Positions 26,701 to 37,217 are shown, counted from the stretch's first letter. The stretch is 64,000 nucleotides of DNA from Saprospiraceae bacterium (GCA_016714085.1 JADJNW010000005.1:179807-243806), one strand, 5' to 3'. A program made the numbers and translations. Notes: generated by a model not told the origin, from the letters alone.

Positions 26701-28624
26701 AGCGGTGATACTTTGTTAGTCAATAATATCAGTACGGGAAATCCCGGGAATTTTCAATGGTTTCTTGAGCACAGGACAAAGCTTTAATGCGGTCAACCTC
26801 CCGCCAATAGTACCTTTCACCGATACTTTGCCTTCTGAATTGTCCGTGACTTTAGTAACACGCAATACTTGCGGTATTGATTCTTTGACCAAAACAATTA
26901 CTATAAATCCTACAGATGTTAGAGCTTTATTTAATACCTCAAACCAACAACTCTGCATTGGCGATACGCTTCGATTGACTAATTTCTCCACGCCTGGCGC
27001 TCCAATTCGTTGGACGATGGGCGATGGTAATACTTATACTTCTAATCAAGTTAATCATGTTTTTCGAGAAGATGGCACTTTTGAAGTAGTGTTATATGCT
27101 GAAGGCTGCGGATTTGATAGTTTGGCGATGCCCATCGAAGTTTTCCCTTTACCGGAGCTTACTTTGGAATTTACACCTGCTGTTTGTGCTGGAGAAGACG
27201 CTGAATTTCAGGTAATTACAGCTGCGCCAGGCAGTACCTTATTTTTTGGGGATGGCGATTCTACAAAATTCAAAATTAGCAGGCATAGTTATGATAATGC
27301 CGGAAACTATTCTTTACTGGCGATAGCGGAATCTATCTACGGTTGCAAAAATACGACCAATGCGAATATTGAAATTGTGGCGAGACCCACTGCTATTATG
27401 GAGGCGACAGATTCGATTTGCATTGGGGCGACGGCTACTTTCGCAAGCGCGAGTACGGGCGCAGAAAGTTGCCAATGGTTTTTTGGCGATGGCGAAAAAG
27501 ATGATGCTTGCAATGCTGTACATACTTATAATAGCACTGGAATTTTTCCAATTACCTTGATCGCTATTTCTGACCTCGGTTGCACCGATACAATACAGCA
27601 ATTGCTATTCGTGCGGCCTACGCCGAAAGCGGATTTTACTTTTGATATCATCGAAGCCTGCACGCCTGCTGCGGTTCAATTCCTGGATCGTTCTGAAAAT
27701 GCGACTGGCGTAACCTGGTTTTTCGGAGATGGCAATAATAGCAGCACGATTAATCCGGCTCATACATACGCGGGGGCTGGCACTTTTGAAGTAACCTTGA
27801 TTGCTACCAATGATAATGTTTGCGAAGGCAGTATTACAAAAACGGTTACAACCTTTGCTACGCCTACGATTGAAACCGAATTAAAAGATAATTGCACCGT
27901 AGCCGAAGGTGTAAATCTGTCTATTTTCAGTACACCTGGAAGCTTTGTTACATTGACAGGTAAAAATTATGTAAAAGAAGGAACTTTTCATGAAGGTTTA
28001 GCAGCCGGAGATTATAATATTCATGTAATGACGCCACAAGGTTGCGAAGCGAGGAAAGATATAATTGTATTGAAACCCCAGGAATTACTGGTGTCCTTGG
28101 CGCAAGACAGTTTCTTTATTGATTTGGGCGATTCTATTCATTTAGATTTACAACTTAATCAAGTTGATCTTGATATTCAATGGTCGCCCGACTATGCTTT
28201 GAGCGATGCAACCAGCGCCAATCCTATGGCTAAGCCATTTTATACAACGACTTATTTTGTGACAGTAGTGAATGAATTAGGTTGTGTGAAAATTGATACC
28301 GCTTACGTCGAAGTACAAATTCGGCGGGATATTTTCTTGCCAAATACTTTTACCCCGGATGGCAGCGGTTTTAATGATATTTTCCGGGTGCGAAGTAATA
28401 ATCCTGCGGTGGTGGCTGTAAAAATGTTTGAAATTTATGATCGCTGGGGCAAATTATTATTTAGGAAAGAGAATTTCCCACCCAATGAACTCGAATACGG
28501 CTGGGATGGTACGTCTCCTGGTGGCGAATCTGTTCAGCCTGGCGTTTATACATATTATGCTCAAATTCAATACATTGACGGTGTGGAGCAGCTCTGGGAA
28601 GGCAAGGTGTTGCTGGTTCGATAA
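23800..28624 (+). CDS. Giant PKD-repeat cell-surface protein with gliding-motility C-terminal (CHU_C) domain, frameshifted
   Basis: About 1,607 residues when the two frames are joined. Signal peptide MHLKRYWHWFFLLLPFLSFQ. Many PKD or Ig-like repeats follow, recognisable by FGD.. cores: YLWNFGDPASGADNTSTEAE, FAWNFGNGGTSAEQNPTHIY, TWFFGDGNNSSTINPAHTYA. The end is the CHU_C/type IX sorting domain: IFLPNTFTPDGSGFNDIFRV, FEIYDRWGKLLF and GVYTYYAQIQYIDG. The break is near 26764, where dropping one T turns WFLEHRTKL into WFLSTGQSFNAVNL. It is secreted by the type IX system and probably acts in adhesion or gliding. The PorP/SprF gene follows. Confidence 0.85.
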
Positions 28625-28681
28625 ATTTATATATTTAAAATGATTAATATTATATATTAATTAATATTTAAAATGATACTG

Positions 28682-29788
28682 ATGAAAAAACTTTACATTC
28701 TTGTTGGTATTATGATATTTGGTGGGGTTTTGGTCGCGCAAGATTTTCATTTTTCGCAGTATCAATGGTCGCCCTTATCTCTCAATCCCGCATTGACGGG
28801 TAATATGAGCAAAGGCGCGCATCGGGTTATTCTGAAACACCGCAACCAATGGTCAAGTGTGCTAAATAATGGTAATACAAATTTCCTTGGTAATCAAGCT
28901 TTTCAGACATTTATGGCGTCTTATGATGGACGGCAGTGTGGCAAAGATTTTCTTGCTTTCGGCGCAAATGCAGTGGCAGATATTGTCGGGCAACCTGCTT
29001 TTCGAACTTACCAAGGACACGCTTCCATGGCTTATCATCTAAGTTTGGAAGATGATGCCTATCTTTCTGGAGGCTTTCAAATTGGCGCTATTCATCATCG
29101 TTTTGATAATACGCGTCTTTCATTTGATACACAATTTGATCCACAAAATGGCTATAATCCTGTCACTCCCAGTCAAGAACAATTTAACGATCGTCCTAAT
29201 ATTACATTTTTTGATTTGGGCGGAGGCTTCACTTTTTATCGCCTCAGCCAACGAGCGAATAGATATAAACTTGGTTACACATTGGGCGCAAGCGTGACCC
29301 ATCTTGGGGCGCGGCGCGATTATTCTTTTTTAGCAGTGAATAATCAAGATCCAAATATTGTATCAGATCGTGGCGAACGCCTTTTGCGCTGGGCAGCCCA
29401 CGCTACCTTGATTTTGTACAAGAATAAAGGAAATAACAAGCAGGATATAACTATTCGTCAGCTTTTTATGCTGCAAGGGCCGCACTGGCAGTACGTGCCG
29501 ATGGTAGAATATGGAATGGGATTCAAAGGCAATAACTCCTTTTTTCAAGATGTATCCTTTGGTTTGGGCACTCGAATTACACGTAGCGTTATGCCGCAAA
29601 GCCCTGTGGTTGATGCCATTCTATTGAATCTTCAGTCGGATATAACCGAAACGATGGCGATCAATCTTGCTTATGATGTGAATATCTCGCCGCTCCGAAG
29701 AGCATCCAATGGCTTAGGCGCTTTTGAAATCTCCTTGCTCTTGAGTTTTCAAAGAGATACGAAGTGTACAGAATGTCCGGGATTGTAG
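28682..29788 (+). CDS. PorP/SprF-family type IX secretion membrane protein
   Basis: A 368-residue outer-membrane protein. Signal peptide to VLVAQ, then the family signature DFHFSQYQWSPLSLNPALTG at the mature N-terminus. It is a beta-barrel to its end (NGLGAFEISLLLSFQRDTKC). PorP/SprF proteins are routinely encoded right after a large CHU_C adhesin and are needed to export or attach it, as SprF is for SprB. The gene lies 57 bp after the giant-protein gene. The ATG at 28682 (MKKLYIL) is preferred to that at 28673. Confidence 0.9.
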   Translation: MKKLYILVGIMIFGGVLVAQDFHFSQYQWSPLSLNPALTGNMSKGAHRVILKHRNQWSSVLNNGNTNFLGNQAFQTFMASYDGRQCGKDFLAFGANAVADIVGQPAFRTYQGHASMAYHLSLEDDAYLSGGFQIGAIHHRFDNTRLSFDTQFDPQNGYNPVTPSQEQFNDRPNITFFDLGGGFTFYRLSQRANRYKLGYTLGASVTHLGARRDYSFLAVNNQDPNIVSDRGERLLRWAAHATLILYKNKGNNKQDITIRQLFMLQGPHWQYVPMVEYGMGFKGNNSFFQDVSFGLGTRITRSVMPQSPVVDAILLNLQSDITETMAINLAYDVNISPLRRASNGLGAFEISLLLSFQRDTKCTECPGL

Positions 29789-29820
29789 TTTTGTAATTCC
29801 CGCCTTTACTCTTATGTTTG
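29789..29820 (+). promoter_or_regulatory. Bacteroidota-type -33/-7 promoter of the M14 peptidase gene
   Basis: TTTTG at 29789-29793 and TATGTTTG at 29813-29820 are 19 bp apart, the expected spacing for the TTTG / TAnnTTTG consensus. The start codon is 39 bp downstream. Confidence 0.65.
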
Positions 29821-29859
29821 TGAAAAGACTTTTAAACTCATTTTAATACACTTTTCACA

Positions 29860-32496
29860 ATGAAAAAACTCCAACTCCTACTACCCTTATTCCTGCTGTT
29901 CACTTTGCTGAATGCGCAGACACAAAAGGATTTCAAATTATTCGATGAACGATTAGCGTATGAGCCGAATCTGTCATATGATGCCAATATTCCATCACCA
30001 GAGAAAATATTGGGCTATCGAATGGGCGAGCGTTTCACGGTGTATGCCGAAGTGGTGAATTATTTCAAAGCTTTGGATGCGGCTTCTAATAAGTTGATTA
30101 TCAACGAATACGGAAGAACCTATGAGCATCGTCCGCTGCTAAATGTTGTAATCACTTCAGAAGCAAATCACGCTCGTTTGGAAGAACTCCGTACTCGACA
30201 TTTAAAATTGACCGACCCTACTACAACCAGCAACGCCGAAGCCGAACAAATCATTAAAAACGACCCGATATTTTTATCATATAGTTATAATATTCATGGA
30301 AATGAAGCTTCTTCTACCGAGGCGGCGATGCAAGTGGCGTATCGTCTGGTAGCGGCTACCGACGCGGAGACAAAAAATATGCTTGATAATATGGTGATTG
30401 TCTTGTATATATGTATTAATGCTGACGGGCGCGACCGCTATGTGCAATGGTATAATTCTGTGAGGCGAAATGTGACAGGCTACGAGCCTAATGATATGGA
30501 ACACTTCGAGGAATGGCCGGGCGGGCGTACCAATCATTATTGGTTTGATTTAAATCGGGATTGGATTTGGGGCGTCCACCCGGAATCACGCGGCCACGTT
30601 GCGGAGTACCAAAAATGGATGCCGCAAGTTCATACCGATTATCACGAGCAAGGTTATAATAGTAATTATTTCACGATGCCAGGTACGACGCCGCGCAATA
30701 AATTGTTACCCGATAGTTACGAAGCCTGGAGCGATACTTTTGGCAAAGCCAATATCCGCGTATTTGATCAGTTTCAAATCAATTATTTTACCCGCGATGC
30801 TTTTGATTTTTTCTATCCTGGTTACGGTTCGAGTTATCCAAGTGTGCAAGGCGCGATTGGAATGCTGACGGAGCAGGGCGGTGGCAATTCCGGCATTGCT
30901 GTTGAGACCGATGATGGTACTGTTTTGACTTTGCAGCAACGCGTATTTGATCATTTTTCAACCTCTATTGCCACGATTAAAGCAACATTAAATAATAAAG
31001 AGGCTTTATTACGATATAGTTATGATGCCTGGAATCCTAAGAATAGCAAATCTCCTACGAAAGCTTATTTCCTGCCAGATAATAATAACGGTTATTTATA
31101 TGATGTAATTGCAATATTATTACGTCATAATGTAAAAGTGGAGCGTACTACAGCAGATATTACCGTTACGGATGCTAAAAATTTTAAAACAAACAAATCC
31201 GAACGCAAGGTCTTTCCTAAAGGAACGTATATCATATCTACCAATCAGCCACGATATTTATTAATTAATAGTATCATGGAACGCAATATGGTGATTGAAG
31301 ATTCGGTGATGTATGATATGGCAACCTGGTCAGCGCCAATTGCTTATAATCTCGATGCTTATACTACAAATACTACTTTAAAAATTACATCTGAAGAAGT
31401 AAAAACTGCTCCAACTCATGTTGGCAAAGTAAATAATCCGAATCCACAGTATGCCTATGTTATCGAGTGGAAGCAACGCCATGCGCCACGCGCCTTAGCC
31501 ATGCTTTGGGAGAAGGGCTATCGCGTTCGAGCAGCATCTGAGCCTTTTACCGATGGTACTCGAAAGTATGGTGCAGGAAGTTTGATTATTTTACGTGGAC
31601 GAAACTTGGAGAAAGCTGCTGATATTCAGAAAGATATACAAGAAATTGCAGAAAAAACCGGCGTTGTTATTGATGGACATAACACAGGCAGAATGCTCGA
31701 TGGTTATGATTTGGCTTCTACGCGCAATCGACCTGTCAAGCAGCCGAAAGTGGCTCTCATGGTAGATCGGCCGTTCAGTAGTTATACCGCGGGGCAGATT
31801 TCATTCTTATTTGATCAGGAAGTTCAGTTGCCAGTTGAACGCATAAAGGCTTCCTTATTAAGGCAAACGGCGATCCCTAAATTTGGTGGAGGCGTTGATT
31901 TGAATGATTACGAAGTGCTAATCCTGCCTGGCGGTGGCAATGGTTTGAATCAACTCTTTGGCAAGGATCAATTAGACCAGATCAAAGCCTGGGTACAGGC
32001 AGGTGGCGTTTTGATCGCAACCGAAGATGCTGCACCGTTTTTCACGAACGAACGCTCCAAAATGACGACTGTAAAATTACTGGAAGTGAAGCGCGATTCC
32101 AGTGAAGCCGCGTCGATGTTGCCTTTTGCGGATCGCACCGATTTTAATGGCAAGAAACGCGTTCCAGGCACGGCATTCCATGCTGATTTGGATGTGACGC
32201 ATCCTTTGGCTTTTGGTATGGATAAAGAATTATATACGTTAAAATATGATAATCTTGCATTTAAACCGAGTCCTGATTTGCAAACGGTGGGTGTTTACAA
32301 CAAAGATAATCTGTTGGTGGCCGGCTATGCCAATGAAGAGAATCAAAAAAATATCGCTGGAAATACCTTTGCCGGGGTGCTACCGATGGGGCAGGGGAAA
32401 ATAGTATTTTTATTAGATAACACACAGTTCCGGATGTTCTGGCGCGGCCCTACGCGCATGATGGAAAACGCCGTGATGTTATTAAAGAGTTTTTAA
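29860..32496 (+). CDS. M14-family zinc carboxypeptidase with C-terminal GATase-like domain
   Basis: An 878-residue secreted enzyme; signal peptide to LLNAQ (residue 20). Zinc ligands are in YNIHGNEASSTEA (H146, E149) and MPQVHTDYHEQGYNS (about H258). DLNRDWIWGVHPESRGH and MLTEQGGGNSGIAVETDDG contribute the catalytic side. After residue 600 a domain with PKVALMVDRPFSSYTAGQIS and YEVLILPGGGNGLNQLFGKD resembles a class I glutamine amidotransferase fold, without an obvious catalytic cysteine. This two-domain layout is common in Bacteroidota. It probably degrades peptides in the periplasm. Confidence 0.9.
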   Translation: MKKLQLLLPLFLLFTLLNAQTQKDFKLFDERLAYEPNLSYDANIPSPEKILGYRMGERFTVYAEVVNYFKALDAASNKLIINEYGRTYEHRPLLNVVITSEANHARLEELRTRHLKLTDPTTTSNAEAEQIIKNDPIFLSYSYNIHGNEASSTEAAMQVAYRLVAATDAETKNMLDNMVIVLYICINADGRDRYVQWYNSVRRNVTGYEPNDMEHFEEWPGGRTNHYWFDLNRDWIWGVHPESRGHVAEYQKWMPQVHTDYHEQGYNSNYFTMPGTTPRNKLLPDSYEAWSDTFGKANIRVFDQFQINYFTRDAFDFFYPGYGSSYPSVQGAIGMLTEQGGGNSGIAVETDDGTVLTLQQRVFDHFSTSIATIKATLNNKEALLRYSYDAWNPKNSKSPTKAYFLPDNNNGYLYDVIAILLRHNVKVERTTADITVTDAKNFKTNKSERKVFPKGTYIISTNQPRYLLINSIMERNMVIEDSVMYDMATWSAPIAYNLDAYTTNTTLKITSEEVKTAPTHVGKVNNPNPQYAYVIEWKQRHAPRALAMLWEKGYRVRAASEPFTDGTRKYGAGSLIILRGRNLEKAADIQKDIQEIAEKTGVVIDGHNTGRMLDGYDLASTRNRPVKQPKVALMVDRPFSSYTAGQISFLFDQEVQLPVERIKASLLRQTAIPKFGGGVDLNDYEVLILPGGGNGLNQLFGKDQLDQIKAWVQAGGVLIATEDAAPFFTNERSKMTTVKLLEVKRDSSEAASMLPFADRTDFNGKKRVPGTAFHADLDVTHPLAFGMDKELYTLKYDNLAFKPSPDLQTVGVYNKDNLLVAGYANEENQKNIAGNTFAGVLPMGQGKIVFLLDNTQFRMFWRGPTRMMENAVMLLKSF

Positions 32497-32540
32497 AATC
32501 GTTTTTATATTTACCGTTGACGCAAAATATGAATAAATAA

Positions 32541-33998
32541 ATGCCGGAATCTGAATCAACATCGGAGAGCGCATTGAATAAAACGAGCGAAACGCAAAAT
32601 GCTGTAGGGCGCTTGTTATATAGTGGGCGTGTAATTCTGCGCGCGGTGCGGATGTGGTTCAAGGATTTGATCAATCTCGAAGAAGGCTTAGATCGGGAAG
32701 GAACGGTTGTTTCGATCAAAAGCGGCAAGGTTATGCGTGGCGCTAATGCCTGGTTGCTGATGTGTTCGATCATGGTGGCTTCGCTGGGCTTGGATTTGAA
32801 TTCCGCTGCCGTAATTATTGGTGCCATGTTGATTTCTCCTTTGATGTCGCCTATTTTGGGGATAGGATTGGCGGTTGGTATTAATGATCGAGACGCTTTG
32901 TTTTTGGCGATCCGGCAATTTTCGATTGCAATAGCTATTGCATTGTTTACCAGTACTTTGTATTTTTTAATTACACCGCTTGGCGAATTAACTAAAGAGA
33001 TTGAAGCGCGTACTGCGCCTACGTTTCTCGACGGATTAGTGGCGGTTTTTGGTGGTTTGGCGGGGATTATTTCTACATCACGGAAGGAAAAAGGTAGCGC
33101 TATTCCGGGTGTAGCAATCGCTACCGCTTTGATGCCGCCGCTTTGCGTGACGGGTTTTGGCATTGCCACCGGCAATTGGCAGATTATGCTTAATTCTTTT
33201 TATCTTTTTTTCTTAAACTCCTTTTTATCGCGCTTACCACTTTTTTAATTATACGCTTATTACGATTTCCTTTAAAAGAGAAGCTCGAAGAGCAAGAGGG
33301 GCGGCGCACACGATTGATTATTATTATATTTAGCTTAATTATTGTAATTCCGAGTATCATAATTTTAACCGATATTTGGAGTCAACGACAAGAGCAGCGC
33401 AAAGTGGAAGTGTTTTATAAATATTCATTTTGGTGAAAACGCAGCAACTTCTTGTGTCGGATATAAACTATTACAAGCAGATTCTACTAATAATAAAATC
33501 CTGGTTTTACAATTATTAGGTAAATATATTTCTAATGATTCGATTTATTATTATGAACAGGAATTGCAGCAAAAAGGCTTAGATGCTGTAAAAATTAATT
33601 TGATACAAGGCACGGCAATGAATTTGGATCAAGTTAATAGAATGCAATTACAACTTTCCGATATTAATCGATTAGTAAATAAATTGCAAGAAAGCGAAGC
33701 AACGCAAGTGGAACAAAATAAAGCATTAGTTGATTTGAAAGGTAGAGTAGTAACTTTACAACAGGATTCTACTTTATTTAACGATTTAAGTAAAGAAGTA
33801 AAAATTTTGTTTCCGAATGTAAATGAAATGCGCTTTGCGCGAATGCAAAAGACTGATTTTCAAGACACAATATTGCAAATGCCGACTTATTTTGTGCGTT
33901 GGAAATCTGCTCGACTACAGCGAACCGAACAACCGAAATTATATGATTTCCTGAAAGTTCGAACTAAATTAGATACATTGGAATTAATAAATTATTAA
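32541..33998 (+). CDS. DUF389-family membrane protein, two frameshifts
   Basis: The N-terminal frame (to 33248) has the DUF389 core: LGLDLNSAAVIIGAMLISPL, PTFLDGLVAVFGGLAGIIST and GVAIATALMPPLCVTGF, within about six membrane helices. Adding one T to the run at 33222-33226 continues as FFIALTTFLIIRLLRFPLKE and then a further helix (LIIIIFSLIIVIPSIIIL). A second break near 33425 shifts to IHFGENAATSCVG, and the periplasmic helical tail then runs to 33998 (RVVTLQQDSTLFNDLSKEVK). About 485 residues in total. The family is of unknown function, with suggested transport roles. Confidence 0.85.
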
Positions 33999-34013
33999 AA
34001 ATAATTAAATTTT

Positions 34014-34337
34014 ATGAGTGTTTTTATTCATTTACATGATATTCCCGAAAGAGAAATTATTCCTGGTTTTTTTGCCAAAATGATTCATACTGAAGGACTT
34101 ACAGTAGCTCATTTCAGGATTTTAGCAGGAAGTATTTTACCGGAGCATCATCATATTCACGAACAAGTGACGAATGTTATTTCCGGTGAACTGGAAATGA
34201 CTATCGGCGGGGAAACCCATGTGTGTAAAGCCGGCCAATGCGCAGCGATTCCTTCCAATATGCCGCATTCTGCTCGTGCGCTCACGGATTGTTATGTGGT
34301 GGATGTGTTCCGACCAACGCGGGATGATTATAGGTAG
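34014..34337 (+). CDS. Small metal-binding cupin
   Basis: A 107-residue single-domain cupin. Motif 1 is complete: GSILPEHHHIHEQVTNVISG provides the HxH...E metal ligands. Motif 2 is CKAGQCAAIPSNMPHSARAL with the last histidine. The enzyme or sensor function is unknown. It follows the DUF389 gene by 16 bp and precedes the SpoU methyltransferase by 38 bp, within a run of same-strand genes. Confidence 0.85.
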   Translation: MSVFIHLHDIPEREIIPGFFAKMIHTEGLTVAHFRILAGSILPEHHHIHEQVTNVISGELEMTIGGETHVCKAGQCAAIPSNMPHSARALTDCYVVDVFRPTRDDYR

Positions 34338-34374
34338 CTCCGAATGATATTCGGATGAAATAATAATAAATTTT

Positions 34375-34911
34375 ATGCGGAAACTTGCTGTCACCGAGCT
34401 TGGTCGTCCAAGCATAGAAGTATTTAAAAACCAGCCCAAAACGCCTATAATATTAGTGTTGGATAATGTAAGATCCGCGCTGAATGTTGGCTCGGCCTTT
34501 CGCACGGCGGATGCTTTTGCGATTGAAAAAATCATACTTTGTGGCATTACAGCTCAACCACCGAATAAAGAAATTACAAAAACCGCGTTAGGTGCTACAG
34601 AATCAGTGGATTGGGAATATGAAAAAGATCCGATGGATGTAATAAAAAAATTAAAATTAAATAATTATAAGATAATTGCGATTGAGCAAGCGGAAGGTAG
34701 TATTTTATTGCAAAATTTCGACTTGCAGCAAGATTATAAATATGCATTAGTGTTTGGAAATGAAGTAAATGGCGTAAGCGACGCCGTTATGGAAATAGCA
34801 GACGCCGCAATTGAAATCCCCCAGTTTGGCACAAAACATTCGCTCAATATCTCGGTTTGTGTAGGAATTGTTACATGGGAATTATTTAGAAATATAAAGT
34901 TTAAGAACTGA
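34375..34911 (+). CDS. SpoU/TrmH-family RNA 2'-O-ribose methyltransferase
   Basis: A 178-residue SPOUT enzyme. The three conserved motifs are visible: motif 1 in LDNVRSALNVGSAFRTADAF (N and R), motif 2 in YALVFGNEVNGVSDAVM, and motif 3 in IEIPQFGTKHSLNISVCVGI, which form the knotted SAM site. The short N-terminus has no L30-like substrate domain, so it resembles the TrmH/TrmL subgroup that acts on tRNA; the precise target is unknown. Confidence 0.9.
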   Translation: MRKLAVTELGRPSIEVFKNQPKTPIILVLDNVRSALNVGSAFRTADAFAIEKIILCGITAQPPNKEITKTALGATESVDWEYEKDPMDVIKKLKLNNYKIIAIEQAEGSILLQNFDLQQDYKYALVFGNEVNGVSDAVMEIADAAIEIPQFGTKHSLNISVCVGIVTWELFRNIKFKN

Positions 34912-34923
34912 GGAATTTAAAAG

Positions 34924-35688
34924 ATGAATAAAAACATGAACGAACTATATCATAAACCCAATATTTTTAATCAATTCCCAAATATTATTGCAGCTCAAAG
35001 CACACGCAATGGCGGCGTGAGCGAAGCACCTTTCGGCAGCTTAAATTTGAGTTTTCGGGTAGGTGATAGCGAAGAAAATGTAATTGAAAATCGGAAACGC
35101 TTTTTTAATGGACAAGGGATTGATTTACAACAACTTGCCACCTCTCACCAAGTACATGGCGATAAAATATTATATGCAATAGAACCGGGCGATTATGATG
35201 GATTTGATGCTTTAATTACAAACAGACATCATGTTTTTGTGACAGTAAGCGTTGCCGATTGCACACCGATTTTATTATATGATGCTGAAAACGAAGTGGT
35301 TGCAGCGATACACGCGGGCTGGCGCGGTACAGTGGACGGTATTGTATATAAAACCCTGGAAACGATGCAGGATCATTTTGGTACAAATGCGCAAAATTGT
35401 TACGCTTATATAGGCACTTGTATCGATGAATGCAGTTATGAAGTAGATGCGGATGTAGCCGATCATTTTCCCAACGAATTCAAGCGTTTTGATGCCAAGC
35501 TAAATAAATTTTTTGTTGATTTGAAAGCTGGAAATAAAGATCAGTTGTTGGAATTTGGCATTCCCGAGTCGCAGATCGAAGTCTCCCCATTTTCAACGGT
35601 TTTGCATAATGAACAGTTCTTTTCACACCGTGCAGAAAGAGGTAAAACGGGTAGAATGATGGCGGTTATTGGAATGCATTCAATGTAA
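34924..35688 (+). CDS. pgeF: Peptidoglycan editing factor PgeF (YfiH/laccase-domain family)
   Basis: A 254-residue protein of the multi-copper polyphenol oxidoreductase (YfiH) family, whose Escherichia coli member removes misincorporated L-serine from peptidoglycan precursors. Metal or active-site motifs are LATSHQVHGDKIL, SVADCTPILLYDA, VAAIHAGWRGTVDGIV and IGTCIDECSYEVD. STRNGGVSEAPFGSLNLSFR is the conserved N-terminus. The last 9 bp overlap the convergent methyltransferase gene. Confidence 0.9.
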   Translation: MNKNMNELYHKPNIFNQFPNIIAAQSTRNGGVSEAPFGSLNLSFRVGDSEENVIENRKRFFNGQGIDLQQLATSHQVHGDKILYAIEPGDYDGFDALITNRHHVFVTVSVADCTPILLYDAENEVVAAIHAGWRGTVDGIVYKTLETMQDHFGTNAQNCYAYIGTCIDECSYEVDADVADHFPNEFKRFDAKLNKFFVDLKAGNKDQLLEFGIPESQIEVSPFSTVLHNEQFFSHRAERGKTGRMMAVIGMHSM

Positions 35689-36345
35689 TTTTAATTCAAA
35701 AACATTTACTGGAATATTTACACCTCCCATCAAAGGTTGTACGTAATAAATAAATTTATTTTTTGTAAAACCCTCTTTTTCAATTGAATCGAAGAAGATT
35801 TTAGCCACTTCACGGCTCGGGTCGCTTATTATAATAATCCCACCGGGCTTACATAAAGTTCTAAAAGTATTGGGTAAATACTCAAAAAAACGTTTTTCAT
35901 ACGTTATATCTGATGCTAATATTATATCTGCTGCAAGAGTAGGGGAGGGATTGCGCCAATCCATTACATCAAATTTGATTTCATTTAAATTATTTAGTTC
36001 GCAATTATTTTTTGCAAAAGTTAAAGCTTCTTCCAGATAGTCCGTTAATGTTACTTTAGCGCCCAATTTCGCTGCAATAATTCCCGGCAAACCCAAGCCA
36101 CAGCCTATTTCCAGCACGGTCATTCCAGGTTTTATTACATTTGATTTTATTAAATGTTCACTTAATCCAATCGCCGCCGGCCAAAGCTCTGCCCAGTAAG
36201 GAATGCGCTCATCCTGCACGTCCTGGTGCTCCTCGCCTTTGGCAATTAACAATTCATACAAATCATCAATATTCGTAATTTGTAATATTTTAATAGGAAT
36301 TCCAGCAATATCAAGTTCTAATTCTTCTGTTTGATATATACACAT
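35680..36345 (-). CDS. SAM-dependent methyltransferase (METTL/ETFBKMT-like, Methyltransf_16 type)
   Basis: A 221-residue enzyme. Motif I is MTVLEIGCGLGLPGIIAAKL, followed by VTLTDYLEEALTFAKNN, and ASDITYEKRFFEYLPNTF matches the D-x-x-Y substrate-side motif of lysine protein methyltransferases of the METTL21/ETFBKMT group. PYWAELWPAAIGLSEHL near the N-terminus is also typical. The target is unknown. It is convergent to pgeF with a 9-bp overlap of coding ends. Confidence 0.85.
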   Translation of the reverse strand: MCIYQTEELELDIAGIPIKILQITNIDDLYELLIAKGEEHQDVQDERIPYWAELWPAAIGLSEHLIKSNVIKPGMTVLEIGCGLGLPGIIAAKLGAKVTLTDYLEEALTFAKNNCELNNLNEIKFDVMDWRNPSPTLAADIILASDITYEKRFFEYLPNTFRTLCKPGGIIIISDPSREVAKIFFDSIEKEGFTKNKFIYYVQPLMGGVNIPVNVFELKLH

Positions 36346-36394
36346 TTGACATCAGTTAACCGCTTATAAATAGCAAAATTACACTAGAAGTCCC

Positions 36395-36402
36395 TATTTT
36401 TG
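36395..36402 (+). promoter_or_regulatory. -7 promoter box of the EVE-domain gene
   Basis: TATTTTTG matches TAnnTTTG, 45 bp upstream of the ATG at 36448. The leader between them is a run of loose TTTCTAA repeats. Confidence 0.4.
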
Positions 36403-36447
36403 TGCAAAATCCAATTTTCTAAATTTCTAATTTCCCAATTTCTAAAC

Positions 36448-36861
36448 ATGAACTACTGGCTCGTCAAATCAGAACCCGAAACCTATGGCTACGATCGACT
36501 TGAAAAAGAAGGTAAAACCATGTGGGAAGGCGTGCGCAACTACGCTGCTCGAAACCATCTCCGTGCCATGAAAATGGGCGATTTAGTATTATTTTATCAC
36601 AGCGTGACCGGCTTGGAAGTGGTCGGCATTTGTAAAGTTTCAAAAGAAGCTTATCCCGATCCAACCGCAGAAAAAGGCGATTGGTCGGTGGTTGATCTTG
36701 TGCCTGTAAAGCGATTGAATAAACCCGTTTCTCTGGCAACGGTAAAAGCCACACCGGAATTGCAAAACACAGCATTGGTGCGCATCGGCCGCCTTTCGGT
36801 GATGCCTTTGGAAGAAGTAGAGTTTGAGCAATTTTTGGAATTGGGAGAAACAAAGCTTTAA
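36448..36861 (+). CDS. EVE-domain protein
   Basis: A 137-residue protein consisting of one EVE (PUA-like) domain: MNYWLVKSEPETYGYDRLEK at the start, then MWEGVRNYAARNHLRAMKMG, DLVLFYHS and DLVPVKRLNKPVSLATVK. EVE domains bind modified bases in DNA or RNA. The ATG at 36448 is the family start. It lies between the methyltransferase and ferredoxin genes, both on the other strand, so it has its own promoter. Confidence 0.93.
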   Translation: MNYWLVKSEPETYGYDRLEKEGKTMWEGVRNYAARNHLRAMKMGDLVLFYHSVTGLEVVGICKVSKEAYPDPTAEKGDWSVVDLVPVKRLNKPVSLATVKATPELQNTALVRIGRLSVMPLEEVEFEQFLELGETKL

Positions 36862-36869
36862 TTCCGCTA

Positions 36870-37217
36870 TCAAAGATGCAATTTTTCCTTCCGCCCCAGC
36901 AGTATAGCTTCGCTCTCAACGCGCTCAGGATCAGGCACACAGCAGTCCACCGGGCATACAGCAGCGCACTGCGGCTCTTCATGGAAACCTACGCATTCTG
37001 TACATTTGTCAGGAACAATATAATAAAAATCATCAGAAACCGGGCTTTGTTTAGCATCTGCATCTACCGATCTTCCATCTTCCAGCACATAACTTCCTTT
37101 CACTGTATTTCCATCTGAAATCGCCCATTCGATGCCACCTTCGTAGATTGCATTGTTCGGGCATTCTGGTTCACAAGCGCCACAGTTAATACATTCGTCG
37201 GTTATCATGATTGCCAT
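36870..37217 (-). CDS. Ferredoxin with two 4Fe-4S clusters
   Basis: A 115-residue electron carrier. Cluster 1 is bound by CINCGACEPECPN at residues 9-21. Cluster 2 is bound by PDKCTECVGFHEEPQCAAVC, with an extended spacing between the second and third cysteines, and CPVDC. A beta insertion (residues 25-65) separates the two. This is the YfhL-like form that is common in Bacteroidota. Its partner is unknown. Confidence 0.93.
   Translation of the reverse strand: MAIMITDECINCGACEPECPNNAIYEGGIEWAISDGNTVKGSYVLEDGRSVDADAKQSPVSDDFYYIVPDKCTECVGFHEEPQCAAVCPVDCCVPDPERVESEAILLGRKEKLHL

Noticed and set aside
36405..36447. Loose TTTCTAA tandem repeats before the EVE gene
   Set aside because: The units vary in length and sequence; this looks like A/T-rich leader sequence rather than a satellite or regulatory array.
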